This document shows, piece by piece, positions 1 to 5,681 of a stretch of DNA of 6,062 nucleotides. Origin of the DNA: Deltaproteobacteria bacterium (GTDB lineage: Bacteria; Desulfobacterota; DAOWOC01). Below the pieces are notes generated by a model that made no database searches, was not told where the DNA came from, and saw only the letters and a list, made by a program, of their open reading frames with translations. The DNA is taken from positions 1-6,062 of the forward strand of contig DAOWOC010000078.1 of the NCBI GenBank assembly GCA_030642225.1, given 5' to 3'. The number at the start of each line of letters is the position of its first letter. The first letter of the stretch is position 1. The position numbers and the translations under genes were made by a program.

Positions 1-90
1 ACCGAGATCAGCCAGCATCATTGTTGCAAACGGCCCTGGTAAAAGGGTTGTAAAATCAAGAACCTTCATGTTTGTTAATAGTGAATTCAT
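1..90 (-). CDS. CoA-transferase family III (CaiB/BaiF) or alpha-methylacyl-CoA racemase-like protein, N-terminal fragment
   Basis: Only the first 30 codons lie in the window; the gene continues past its left edge. The translation contains MKVLDFTTLLPGPFATMMLA followed by DLG. This is the characteristic opening of family III CoA-transferases and of the related alpha-methylacyl-CoA racemases, whose first Rossmann-like strand and CoA-binding loop begin this way. I chose the ATG at 90-88 because GGAG (102-99) sits 8 nt upstream; the second in-frame ATG at 69-67 has no ribosome binding site. The gene begins 2 nt after the acyl-CoA dehydrogenase stop, and its Shine-Dalgarno lies inside that gene's last codons, so the two are almost certainly co-transcribed and probably translationally coupled. 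Whether it transfers CoA between acids or epimerises a 2-methylacyl-CoA cannot be decided from this fragment, because the catalytic Asp region is outside the window. Confidence 0.87.
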   Translation of the reverse strand, partial: MNSLLTNMKVLDFTTLLPGPFATMMLADLG

Positions 91-92
91 TA

Positions 93-1244
93 TTATAACT
101 CCATCATCCTGCTGATTATTAAAAGCATGATTTCTGATGTGCCGCCAAAAATAGTATGGACACGTATATCTCTATACATCTTTGATATCTCATATTCATC
201 CATATAACCGTATCCACCATGCATTTGGAGCCCTTGATCAATTACGCGTTTAGCCATTTCACAGACCCAGTATTTGGCCATAGAGACCTTTTTGACAATA
301 TCTTTGCCTGCCATATGGTCAATAATAAGCGAGTCAACAAATGTTCTTCCAAGTTCAACATCCGTGGCCATTTTGGCAAGTTCAAATGAATTATACTGGA
401 ACCTGCTTATTGGCCTTCCAAAGGCCTTTCTTTCTTTTGTATATTCAATGGTAATTTTTAATCCTGCTTCAGCCATGATCTGTGACCCCATTGCCGCAAT
501 AAGTCTTTCCTGCTGTAATTGTATCATCATATAAGAAAAACCTTCGCCTTCTTTGCCAAGGAGATTTTTTTTAGGGACCCTGCAATCAACAAATGCCATT
601 TCAGCTGTATCCTGGCTATGGAGGCCTAATTTTTTAAGCTTTCTACCTTTTTCAAAACCTGGAGTTCCATCCTCAACAACAATTAATGAGATGCCGTTAT
701 ATGGTGGATCAGCCTTGGTATCGGTCTTTGCAGCGACAATCACGAGATCACAGTTGATTCCATTTGAAATAAAGGTTTTTTGACCATTGATTATATAGTG
801 GTCACCATCTTCTATGGCAGTTGTCCTTATGGAAGCAACGTCAGAGCCTGTATCAGGTTCTGTTATGGCGAGAGCCGTTATAATATCTCCGTTTGCACAT
901 CCGGGAAGCCATTTTTCCTTTTGTTCATCATTTCCAAATGTATAAAGATAATGTACTATAATGTCAGAGTGAAGATGATAAAAAAAGCCGGGGCATCGTC
1001 CCCATACAGATTCTTCCATAAGTATAAGGGAATATAAAAAGTCAACACCCGAACCTCCGTATTCTTCAGGAAGCCATGGACATAAAAAACCATGATCCGC
1101 AAATTTCTTCCATGTTTCCTTTGGCACTATACCTTTTTCTTCCCATTCTTCAGCATGCGGGGCTATTTCATTTTCAAAAAAACGTTTTGCAGATTCTCTG
1201 AATATATTGTGCTCTTCTGTGAAATATTTCTTTAATAAAGACAT
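93..1244 (-). CDS. Acyl-CoA dehydrogenase, long-chain (LCAD)-like
   Basis: FAD enzyme of 383 residues, the usual length, that introduces a trans-2 double bond into an acyl-CoA and passes electrons to electron-transfer flavoprotein. The N-terminal helical domain covers about 1-122. The beta domain carries the first family signature (ITEPDTGSD, 127-135). The C-terminal helical domain carries the FAD/dimer segment RKAFGRPISRFQ (272-283) and the second signature QMHGGYGYMDEY (340-351). Where MCAD-type enzymes have the catalytic Glu in a Y-E-G-T motif, this protein has F366-G367-G368-T369. A Glu in QQERL (E246) lies where LCAD and isovaleryl-CoA dehydrogenase keep theirs. Overall similarity, including GFEKGRKLKKLGL, QDTAE and GGTSEIM, is closest to LCAD. 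The start is fixed by GGGAGG 6 nt upstream. A promoter and palindrome precede it, and a CoA-transferase-type gene follows after 2 nt. The substrate is not known; long or branched acyl-CoA is a reasonable guess. Confidence 0.96.
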   Translation of the reverse strand: MSLLKKYFTEEHNIFRESAKRFFENEIAPHAEEWEEKGIVPKETWKKFADHGFLCPWLPEEYGGSGVDFLYSLILMEESVWGRCPGFFYHLHSDIIVHYLYTFGNDEQKEKWLPGCANGDIITALAITEPDTGSDVASIRTTAIEDGDHYIINGQKTFISNGINCDLVIVAAKTDTKADPPYNGISLIVVEDGTPGFEKGRKLKKLGLHSQDTAEMAFVDCRVPKKNLLGKEGEGFSYMMIQLQQERLIAAMGSQIMAEAGLKITIEYTKERKAFGRPISRFQYNSFELAKMATDVELGRTFVDSLIIDHMAGKDIVKKVSMAKYWVCEMAKRVIDQGLQMHGGYGYMDEYEISKMYRDIRVHTIFGGTSEIMLLIISRMMEL

Positions 1245-1250
1245 CTTTTA

Positions 1251-1256
1251 CCTCCC
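1251..1256 (-). promoter_or_regulatory. Strong ribosome binding site of the acyl-CoA dehydrogenase gene
   Basis: GGGAGG on the minus strand, 6 nt before the ATG at 1244. It is the strongest Shine-Dalgarno in the window and decides the start. Confidence 0.85.
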
Positions 1257-1339
1257 AAAAATATTATTTGTTAAAGGGGAAAATTAATATTGTATAATAG
1301 AATTATTTGACAGTGGAATAGTAATATCCCCTTACTCTG

Positions 1340-1357
1340 ATAGGTTTAGAAACCTGT
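1340..1357. promoter_or_regulatory. Palindrome downstream of the catabolic promoter, candidate operator
   Basis: The sequence ATAGGTTT-AG-AAACCTGT has 8-bp arms with one mismatched pair and a perfect 6+2+6 core (AGGTTT/AAACCT). A 2-nt centre makes it a poor RNA hairpin and there is no U-run, so a site for a dimeric repressor fits better than a terminator. It falls at about +11 to +28 from the start site predicted by the 1374-1402 promoter, where bound repressor would block initiation or escape. TetR-type regulators commonly control acyl-CoA dehydrogenase operons, but no regulator gene is in this window, so the protein that binds here is unknown. Confidence 0.45.
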
Positions 1358-1373
1358 TAAATGATTTTTAAGG

Positions 1374-1402
1374 ATATTATTGAAAAGTTGATTATGTGTC
1401 AA
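1374..1402 (-). promoter_or_regulatory. Sigma-70-type promoter for the acyl-CoA dehydrogenase/CoA-transferase unit
   Basis: On the minus strand, a perfect -35 TTGACA (1402-1397) is separated by exactly 17 bp from a -10 TAATAT (1379-1374, 4 of 6 matches). The expected start site is near 1367, giving a leader of about 120 nt before the ATG at 1244. It lies in the 249-bp gap between the kinase stop and the dehydrogenase start and points the right way, so the catabolic genes probably form a transcription unit separate from the kinase. Confidence 0.55.
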
Positions 1403-1493
1403 TCTTAAAATGATGTGTAGCAGGGTGAGGCAGGATAGCTGTTTTTGAGTTGTTTAAAGAGCTTGTAAAACTGTTTTGCAGATTTATATGGCA

Positions 1494-3824
1494 TTATTTA
1501 TCAAGTATATTTCTTATTTTATCGGATAACTGGAACAGGTTAAAAGGTTTTTGTATAAAACCTTTGCATCCTTTTTTGATCATTCCTTTTGCCTCTCTGT
1601 TTATACTAAAACCGCTTGAAACAAGAACTTTTGCATCAGGATTAATCTTGATAATTGAGTCGTATACATTGGGACCGTTGATATCCGGCATGATTATATC
1701 AAGTATGATCAGATCAATTTTGTCGTGATTTTTTTGAAATATTTTAATGCCGTTTTTACCACCATTAGCTGTGATGACTTTATAATTCAAATTCTGCAGC
1801 ATTTCTTTTGCAACTTCAATAATTGTATCTTCATCATCAATTATAAGAATGGTTTCATTACCGGTTGATATTTCATTGGGCATTTTTTTGTCCATAGATA
1901 CTTTTTTTGTTGATGTCGGCAAATAAATCTTAAAGGTGCTTCCTTTCCCAATTTCACTGTAAACATTAATCAGCCCTTTATGGCTTTTAATAATGCCGTA
2001 TACTGAAGCAAGGCCCATACCTGCGCCTTTGCCAAATTTTTTTGTTGTAAAAAAAGGTTCAAAAATCCTTTTTTGGGTCTTTGCATCCATCCCTGAACCA
2101 GTATCAGTAACCTCAATTTGTATGTAATTGCCGGGTTTTATTTGAAAAGTTTTCATGTAACTTTTATCAAGCTTTATATTATCAGTGGTAACAAATATAT
2201 CACCGCCTTGCGGCATTGACTGAAGGGCATTTATAAACAAATTTAACAGTATCTGTTCAATCTGGTTTGGATCAGCCTCGGTTATCCATATATCCTCTTT
2301 AAGTTTAAACCGGATTTTAATATGTTTGTTTGTCCTGAGGAACATTTCAACGCTTTTTTTAATTATGTCATTTATATTTACGGGTTTAATCTCGTATTTG
2401 CCGCCCCTTGCAAAGCCCAGTAATTGTCTTGTCAGTTGCGCGCCGCTTTGAGTCAGGGTTTCAATGGTTTTAAGTTTTTTATAATGTAAATGTTTTTCAT
2501 TAATATTGAAAAGCATTAAAGATGTATTGCCCTGTATCCCCATAAGTATGTTGTTGAAATCATGCGCTATGCCGCCGGCAAGGGTTCCTACTGCCTTCAT
2601 CTTTTGTGTCTGATGGAGCTGAAATTCAAGTTGTTTTTGTCTCGTAATATCTCTGTATATCCCAAGTGTCCCTATAATCTCGTTTTTTTCATTCTTTAAA
2701 AGAGATGCAGAAAGGCTGATATCGAGTTTATCCCCGTTTTTCTTGATAAATGATAAAAAATAATCTTTTAAAACGCCTTTGGACGTTAAATTTTTCATTA
2801 TTTCTTTGGCATCTTCAATCCCGTTTCCATAATAATGATAAACTTTTTCCCCAATCAGTTCATTGTGTTCAAATTCTAATATAGATTCAATGCTTGGTGA
2901 TAAAAGTGTGAGGTTTCCCTTAATATCTGTGGTAGCAATACCGTCTATGGAACTTTCAATAATACTCTTTAAAAAATCTTTAGTATGGATAAGTTCGGCT
3001 TCAACACGTTTTTCTTCAGTAACATCATGGGCAATTCCCCTGAAACCCGTTATAACCTCATTTTTCTTTTTTATTAATGATATTGATACCTTTAAGTGCT
3101 TTTTGCGGCCATTTTTTGTTATGATTTTCCAATCAAATGATTGAACCGGCCTTTGGCTTGTGAAAACCCTGTTAAAGGTTTTGTATACATTTTGAACTTC
3201 ATCTTTTGATGTAAATTTTGTGTAATTTAGTCCATTTAATTTTTTTTCAGGGAACTCGAGTATCTCAACTGCTGCCTGATTGAAAAAGATCATATTACCT
3301 TTAAGATCAATTTCATAATAGGCTTCTTTTATGTTTTCAATAATGTTCCTGTATTTTTCCTCGCTTTTACGAAGCTCGAATTCAATCTCCTTCCGGTAAG
3401 TTATGTCATAGGCAGCCGGAACAAGGTGTGTGACCGTTCCTTTGTCATCAAACAGGGGGGTTATAGATAAAGTAATTATTAAATTATGGTCTTGAGCTTT
3501 AGTATTAATCTCAAACTGTGAAACTTGTCCCTTGGCTGCTTTTTTGATTGCCCTTAGGGCTTTTGCCCTTTCTGGTTTGTCATCAGGCCAATATATCTCA
3601 TGAAATGGTTTGCCGATAATATCACTGGTATTAAGCCCGGTTACAGCCATGGCACTTTTATTTGCCTCAATAATTGTGCCGTCTGGTTTTAAAACGCCCA
3701 TAAAAAAATTAACGCTATCAATAACTTTTTTCAGGTGACCGGATTGTTTTTTAAATTCTTCCAGCTCTTTTTCAAGCGTGCCAATTTTGAGTTCTAACTC
3801 CTGATATGAAGGCTTTTCAGCCAT
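1494..3824 (-). CDS. PAS-domain hybrid sensor histidine kinase with C-terminal receiver
   Basis: A protein of 776 residues with no signal peptide or membrane segment, so cytoplasmic. Order: coiled coil (about 4-33), three PAS domains (about 31-144, 153-270, 280-395, each ending in a DIT/DVT-type motif), HisKA (405-474), HATPase (517-637) and receiver (657-776). The phosphorylated His is H421 in GGIAHDFNN. N box N532, G1 DTGSGM (574-579), F box FEPFF (588-592) and G2 GKGAGMG (598-604) are intact. The receiver has D663/D664, phospho-acceptor D709, S736/S737 and K759. All catalytic residues are present, so it should be active. The HDFNN motif and G2 sequence resemble HPK4-type kinases. An ATG at 3845 would add 7 residues, but only the ATG at 3824 has a G-rich Shine-Dalgarno (3839-3833). 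No HPt domain or partner regulator is visible. The ligand is unknown; no LOV Cys motif is seen. A mini-lipoprotein gene lies 134 nt upstream. Confidence 0.95.
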   Translation of the reverse strand: MAEKPSYQELELKIGTLEKELEEFKKQSGHLKKVIDSVNFFMGVLKPDGTIIEANKSAMAVTGLNTSDIIGKPFHEIYWPDDKPERAKALRAIKKAAKGQVSQFEINTKAQDHNLIITLSITPLFDDKGTVTHLVPAAYDITYRKEIEFELRKSEEKYRNIIENIKEAYYEIDLKGNMIFFNQAAVEILEFPEKKLNGLNYTKFTSKDEVQNVYKTFNRVFTSQRPVQSFDWKIITKNGRKKHLKVSISLIKKKNEVITGFRGIAHDVTEEKRVEAELIHTKDFLKSIIESSIDGIATTDIKGNLTLLSPSIESILEFEHNELIGEKVYHYYGNGIEDAKEIMKNLTSKGVLKDYFLSFIKKNGDKLDISLSASLLKNEKNEIIGTLGIYRDITRQKQLEFQLHQTQKMKAVGTLAGGIAHDFNNILMGIQGNTSLMLFNINEKHLHYKKLKTIETLTQSGAQLTRQLLGFARGGKYEIKPVNINDIIKKSVEMFLRTNKHIKIRFKLKEDIWITEADPNQIEQILLNLFINALQSMPQGGDIFVTTDNIKLDKSYMKTFQIKPGNYIQIEVTDTGSGMDAKTQKRIFEPFFTTKKFGKGAGMGLASVYGIIKSHKGLINVYSEIGKGSTFKIYLPTSTKKVSMDKKMPNEISTGNETILIIDDEDTIIEVAKEMLQNLNYKVITANGGKNGIKIFQKNHDKIDLIILDIIMPDINGPNVYDSIIKINPDAKVLVSSGFSINREAKGMIKKGCKGFIQKPFNLFQLSDKIRNILDK

Positions 3825-3832
3825 ACTTATTG

Positions 3833-3839
3833 TCCCCCC
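3833..3839 (-). promoter_or_regulatory. Ribosome binding site that decides the kinase start
   Basis: Minus-strand GGGGGGA lies 8 nt before the ATG at 3824 and overlaps the beginning of the reading frame that would start at 3845. That upstream ATG has only AT-rich sequence before it, so 3824 is the better start. Confidence 0.6.
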
Positions 3840-3958
3840 GGGCATATAAGTTTTAAAAGTGTATTATTCTAAATTATTGAAAAATTGAGTTATTTGAAAA
3901 TTAAAAGTAATTTTTTCCAAGCTTATTAATATGAGTTGTTGAAAAAAATAATTAAAAA

Positions 3959-4084
3959 TCAAGGAACGATAATCATTTTGTGCGGCCTTGGAATGTGTGG
4001 TTTTTTAGGACCTCGCGGGATTATTACGGCACAGCCTGAAATAAAAATACAAAGAAGTATAATTGTGATTATCTTTTTCATCAT
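3959..4084 (-). CDS. Very small lipoprotein (41 residues)
   Basis: I do not recognise a family. The frame reads MMKKIITIILLCIFISGC followed by a 23-residue tail and a TGA stop. It has every part of a lipoprotein signal: Lys3-Lys4, a hydrophobic run (5-15), and lipobox I15-S16-G17-C18 for signal peptidase II. The mature peptide would be 24 residues, lipidated at C18, rich in Pro and basic residues (several Pro, Lys, Arg, His) with a short hydrophobic end (MIIVP). The residue after C18 is Ala, which favours an outer-membrane destination by the E. coli Lol rule. The start is either of two adjacent ATGs (4084 or 4081); the Shine-Dalgarno is poor. Size and lipidation recall entericidin-like peptides, but no sequence likeness is claimed. 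It lies 134 nt upstream of the kinase on the same strand and may share its transcript. The signal makes a chance frame unlikely, though it is short enough that this is not excluded. Confidence 0.68.
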   Translation of the reverse strand: MMKKIITIILLCIFISGCAVIIPRGPKKPHIPRPHKMIIVP

Positions 4085-4175
4085 TAAACTTTTTTTTATT
4101 ATTTAAAAAATATTTTTCAGGTTTGTTTATAATAAGTATTACTTTTTTTAAATATTAAATCAAGTGGAAAATGGG

Positions 4176-4205
4176 TTGCATTTGTGTTTAAATGCTTATT
4201 ATTAT
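4176..4205 (+). promoter_or_regulatory. Weak candidate promoter for the tlyA operon
   Basis: TTGCAT (4176-4181; only TTG fits the -35 consensus), 18-bp spacer, then TATTAT (4200-4205; 5 of 6). Transcription would start near 4212, leaving a leader of about 33 nt. The region is so AT-rich that -10-like hexamers are common, including two closer to the gene (4221-4226 and 4233-4238). Confidence 0.22.
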
Positions 4206-4215
4206 GGCAAAATTT

Positions 4216-4239
4216 AATTTTATAAGAAATTTTATAAAT
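4216..4239 (+). repeat. Tandem 12-bp direct repeat carrying two -10-like boxes just before tlyA
   Basis: AATTTTATAA occurs at 4216-4225 and again at 4228-4237, a 12-bp period. Each copy holds a TATAA box (TATAAG 4221-4226, TATAAA 4233-4238). The second ends 6 nt before the tlyA ATG. It may be chance in AT-rich DNA or a pair of -10 elements. Confidence 0.4.
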
Positions 4240-4244
4240 AACTA

Positions 4245-5009
4245 ATGCGTATCAATATTAAAAGGTTGGATAATCTCCTTGTTGAAAAGGGGCTTGCGGA
4301 AAGCAGAAAAAGGGCATTGGCGCTTATTATGGCAGGAAAGGTTCGCGTTGGAGATACTCTGGTTACCAAGGCAGGGAAACAGGTAAGAGAGGACGCTGTA
4401 ATTCATGTGGCCTGCAATGATCATCCATATGTATCGCGCGGTGGATTGAAACTTGAAAAGGCCTTATTGCATACAGGTATTTCAGTCGGCGGTCTGACTG
4501 GAATGGATGCAGGCGCTTCTACCGGAGGTTTTACAGACTGTCTTCTGCAACACGGAGCCAAAAGGGTTTATGCTGTTGATGTGGGTTACGGTCAGATTTC
4601 ATGGAAGCTCAGGAATGATTCGCGTGTGGTGTTGATCGAACGCCGGAATATTCGTTATCTTGATCATGAGCTGGTGGCCGAACCAATTGATATTGTTGTA
4701 ATTGACTGTTCATTTATATCCCTTAAAAAGGTTTTACTTCCCTGTATTACCTTTTTAAAACCCAATGCATATGTGATAGGCCTTATAAAACCACAGTTTG
4801 AGGTTGGGCCTGAAAATGTCGGAAAGGGCGGGATAGTCAGGGACAGATTATTGCAAGAAGATGTGGTTATGGATATGAAGGCCTTTTTTGAGACACAGGG
4901 CATTTGTGATATTGATGTTATTGAATCGCCGATCCTCGGCACAAAAGGGAATAGGGAATTTTTGATTATAGGCAGTTTTAAGCTCCCTTTTAAAAAAAGT
5001 TCTGTTTAA
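4245..5009 (+). CDS. tlyA: TlyA-family rRNA 2'-O-methyltransferase (hemolysin A family)
   Basis: Protein of 254 residues. An S4 RNA-binding domain (about 5-62, opening KRLDNLLVEKGLAESRKRAL) is followed by an FtsJ/RrmJ-like SAM methyltransferase domain (about 63-245). The SAM motif DAGASTGGFTDCL is at 88-100, and DVGYGQ (112-117) and NIRYLD (135-140) follow. The K-D-K-E tetrad typical of such ribose methyltransferases is complete: K69 (SRGGLKL), D154 (VVIDCSF), K182 (IKPQFE) and E238 (NREFL). Studied TlyA proteins methylate the 2'-OH of cytidine: C1920 in helix 69 of 23S rRNA and, in the longer type, C1409 in 16S rRNA; loss gives capreomycin resistance in mycobacteria. Which type this is cannot be fixed by eye. 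The old name hemolysin is misleading. No Shine-Dalgarno precedes the ATG, the only plausible start before the S4 domain. It is first in a probable tlyA-dedA-rlmH operon. Confidence 0.96.
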   Translation: MRINIKRLDNLLVEKGLAESRKRALALIMAGKVRVGDTLVTKAGKQVREDAVIHVACNDHPYVSRGGLKLEKALLHTGISVGGLTGMDAGASTGGFTDCLLQHGAKRVYAVDVGYGQISWKLRNDSRVVLIERRNIRYLDHELVAEPIDIVVIDCSFISLKKVLLPCITFLKPNAYVIGLIKPQFEVGPENVGKGGIVRDRLLQEDVVMDMKAFFETQGICDIDVIESPILGTKGNREFLIIGSFKLPFKKSSV

Positions 5010-5033
5010 AATAATTATAAATGGATTTCAACT

Positions 5034-5645
5034 ATGCATGAGATACTTTCTGTTGTTATTGCCTGGCTTGTTGCTGTTGTCGGAAAAATGGGGTATTGGG
5101 GTATTGTTACCCTGATGTTTCTTGAGAGTTCGTGTTTCCCGTTCCCAAGTGAGGTTGTTATTATTCCGGCTGGTTTTCTTGCCTTTAAAGGAGAGATGAA
5201 CATTTATCTTATTATTTTTACCGGTATTTTAGGGAGCATCCTTGGAGGTGTTTTTAATTATTTTATCGCTGTATGGCTTGGAAGACCTCTTATGCTTAGG
5301 TTTGGCCGTTATATGGGGCTGACAGAGCAGAAATTTAAAAAGGCCGAAGATTTTTTCAAGGCGCATGGTGAGATCAGCACATTCATTGGCAGGTTAATAC
5401 CTGTTATCAGACAATATATTTCTCTTCCCGCAGGTTTATCCAGGATGAATCTTTTCAGGTTTTGTCTCTATACAAGTATAGGCGCAGGGATATGGGTTGC
5501 GATCCTTGCATATATCGGATATCTCGTAGGCGGAAATGAAGAGCTTGTAAAACAATATACCAACAGCAGCCTTATTATACTCCTGTCATCGTCCTGTGTT
5601 ATCATTGCTGTATATGTATTCTGGCGACGCAGAAAAGCCGCCTGA
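5034..5645 (+). CDS. DedA-family (VTT/SNARE-associated domain) membrane protein
   Basis: Integral inner-membrane protein of 203 residues, normal for the family. Hydrophobic segments lie at about 5-17, 21-50 (including a re-entrant-type stretch), 57-82, 115-134, 143-166 and 178-196, and the protein ends in a basic cap, WRRRKAA. Hallmarks are FLESSCFPFPSE (29-40) and FIGRLIPVIRQYISLPAG (117-134), then M138 and W154. R120 and R126 have the same six-residue spacing as the two essential Arg of E. coli YqjA/YghB (R130/R136), and E31 and E40 may be the acidic partners. DedA proteins include undecaprenyl-phosphate and phospholipid transporters, often proton-coupled; the substrate here is unknown. The start ATG has a weak GGA 8 nt upstream, and an earlier start is unlikely because tlyA ends 24 nt before. 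It is flanked by two rRNA methyltransferase genes with short gaps, so it is probably co-transcribed rather than functionally tied to them. Confidence 0.95.
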   Translation: MHEILSVVIAWLVAVVGKMGYWGIVTLMFLESSCFPFPSEVVIIPAGFLAFKGEMNIYLIIFTGILGSILGGVFNYFIAVWLGRPLMLRFGRYMGLTEQKFKKAEDFFKAHGEISTFIGRLIPVIRQYISLPAGLSRMNLFRFCLYTSIGAGIWVAILAYIGYLVGGNEELVKQYTNSSLIILLSSSCVIIAVYVFWRRRKAA

Positions 5646-5681
5646 TATTGTTTGACATTATAAAAATATCGGAATTTTTAA

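Larger units (their letters stand above)
4085..4244. other. Divergent AT-rich intergenic region between the lipoprotein/kinase and tlyA units
   Basis: No gene is seen. Both outward promoters should lie here. Visible structures are an 11-bp palindrome AAGTA-T-TACTT (4134-4144), a 6-bp inverted repeat GCATTT/AAATGC with a 6-nt loop (4178-4195), and a tandem repeat next to tlyA (4216-4239). None can be assigned a function from sequence alone. Confidence 0.5.

Noticed and set aside
274..1037. Plus-strand open frames opposite the acyl-CoA dehydrogenase gene
   Set aside because: Their translations match no family and they lie fully antisense to a gene with strong family signatures; they are shadows of its codon pattern.
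1307..1312. TTGACA on the plus strand in the gap before the acyl-CoA dehydrogenase
   Set aside because: No -10 at the right distance (CCTTAC) and no plus-strand gene downstream until 4245.
1464..1480. Palindrome TGTAAAAC-T-GTTTTGCA just past the kinase stop, as a terminator
   Set aside because: Single-nucleotide centre, A/T-dominated stem and no U-run on the minus strand; it would make a weak hairpin and is not convincing as a terminator or operator.
3825..3958. Gap between the mini-lipoprotein and kinase searched for a promoter or terminator
   Set aside because: Very AT-rich with many -10-like hexamers but no paired -35 and no stable hairpin; nothing can be supported.
5021..5041. Six-codon frame (MDFNYA) whose TGA overlaps the start of the dedA gene, as a regulatory leader peptide
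   Set aside because: It has no ribosome binding site, no regulatory codon run and no alternative hairpins; overlaps of this size arise easily by chance.
5652..5657. Perfect TTGACA on the plus strand just before rlmH, as an internal promoter
   Set aside because: At 17-bp spacing the -10 position reads TTTTTA, a poor match; without a -10 the hexamer alone is not enough, and the short gap fits operon read-through better.
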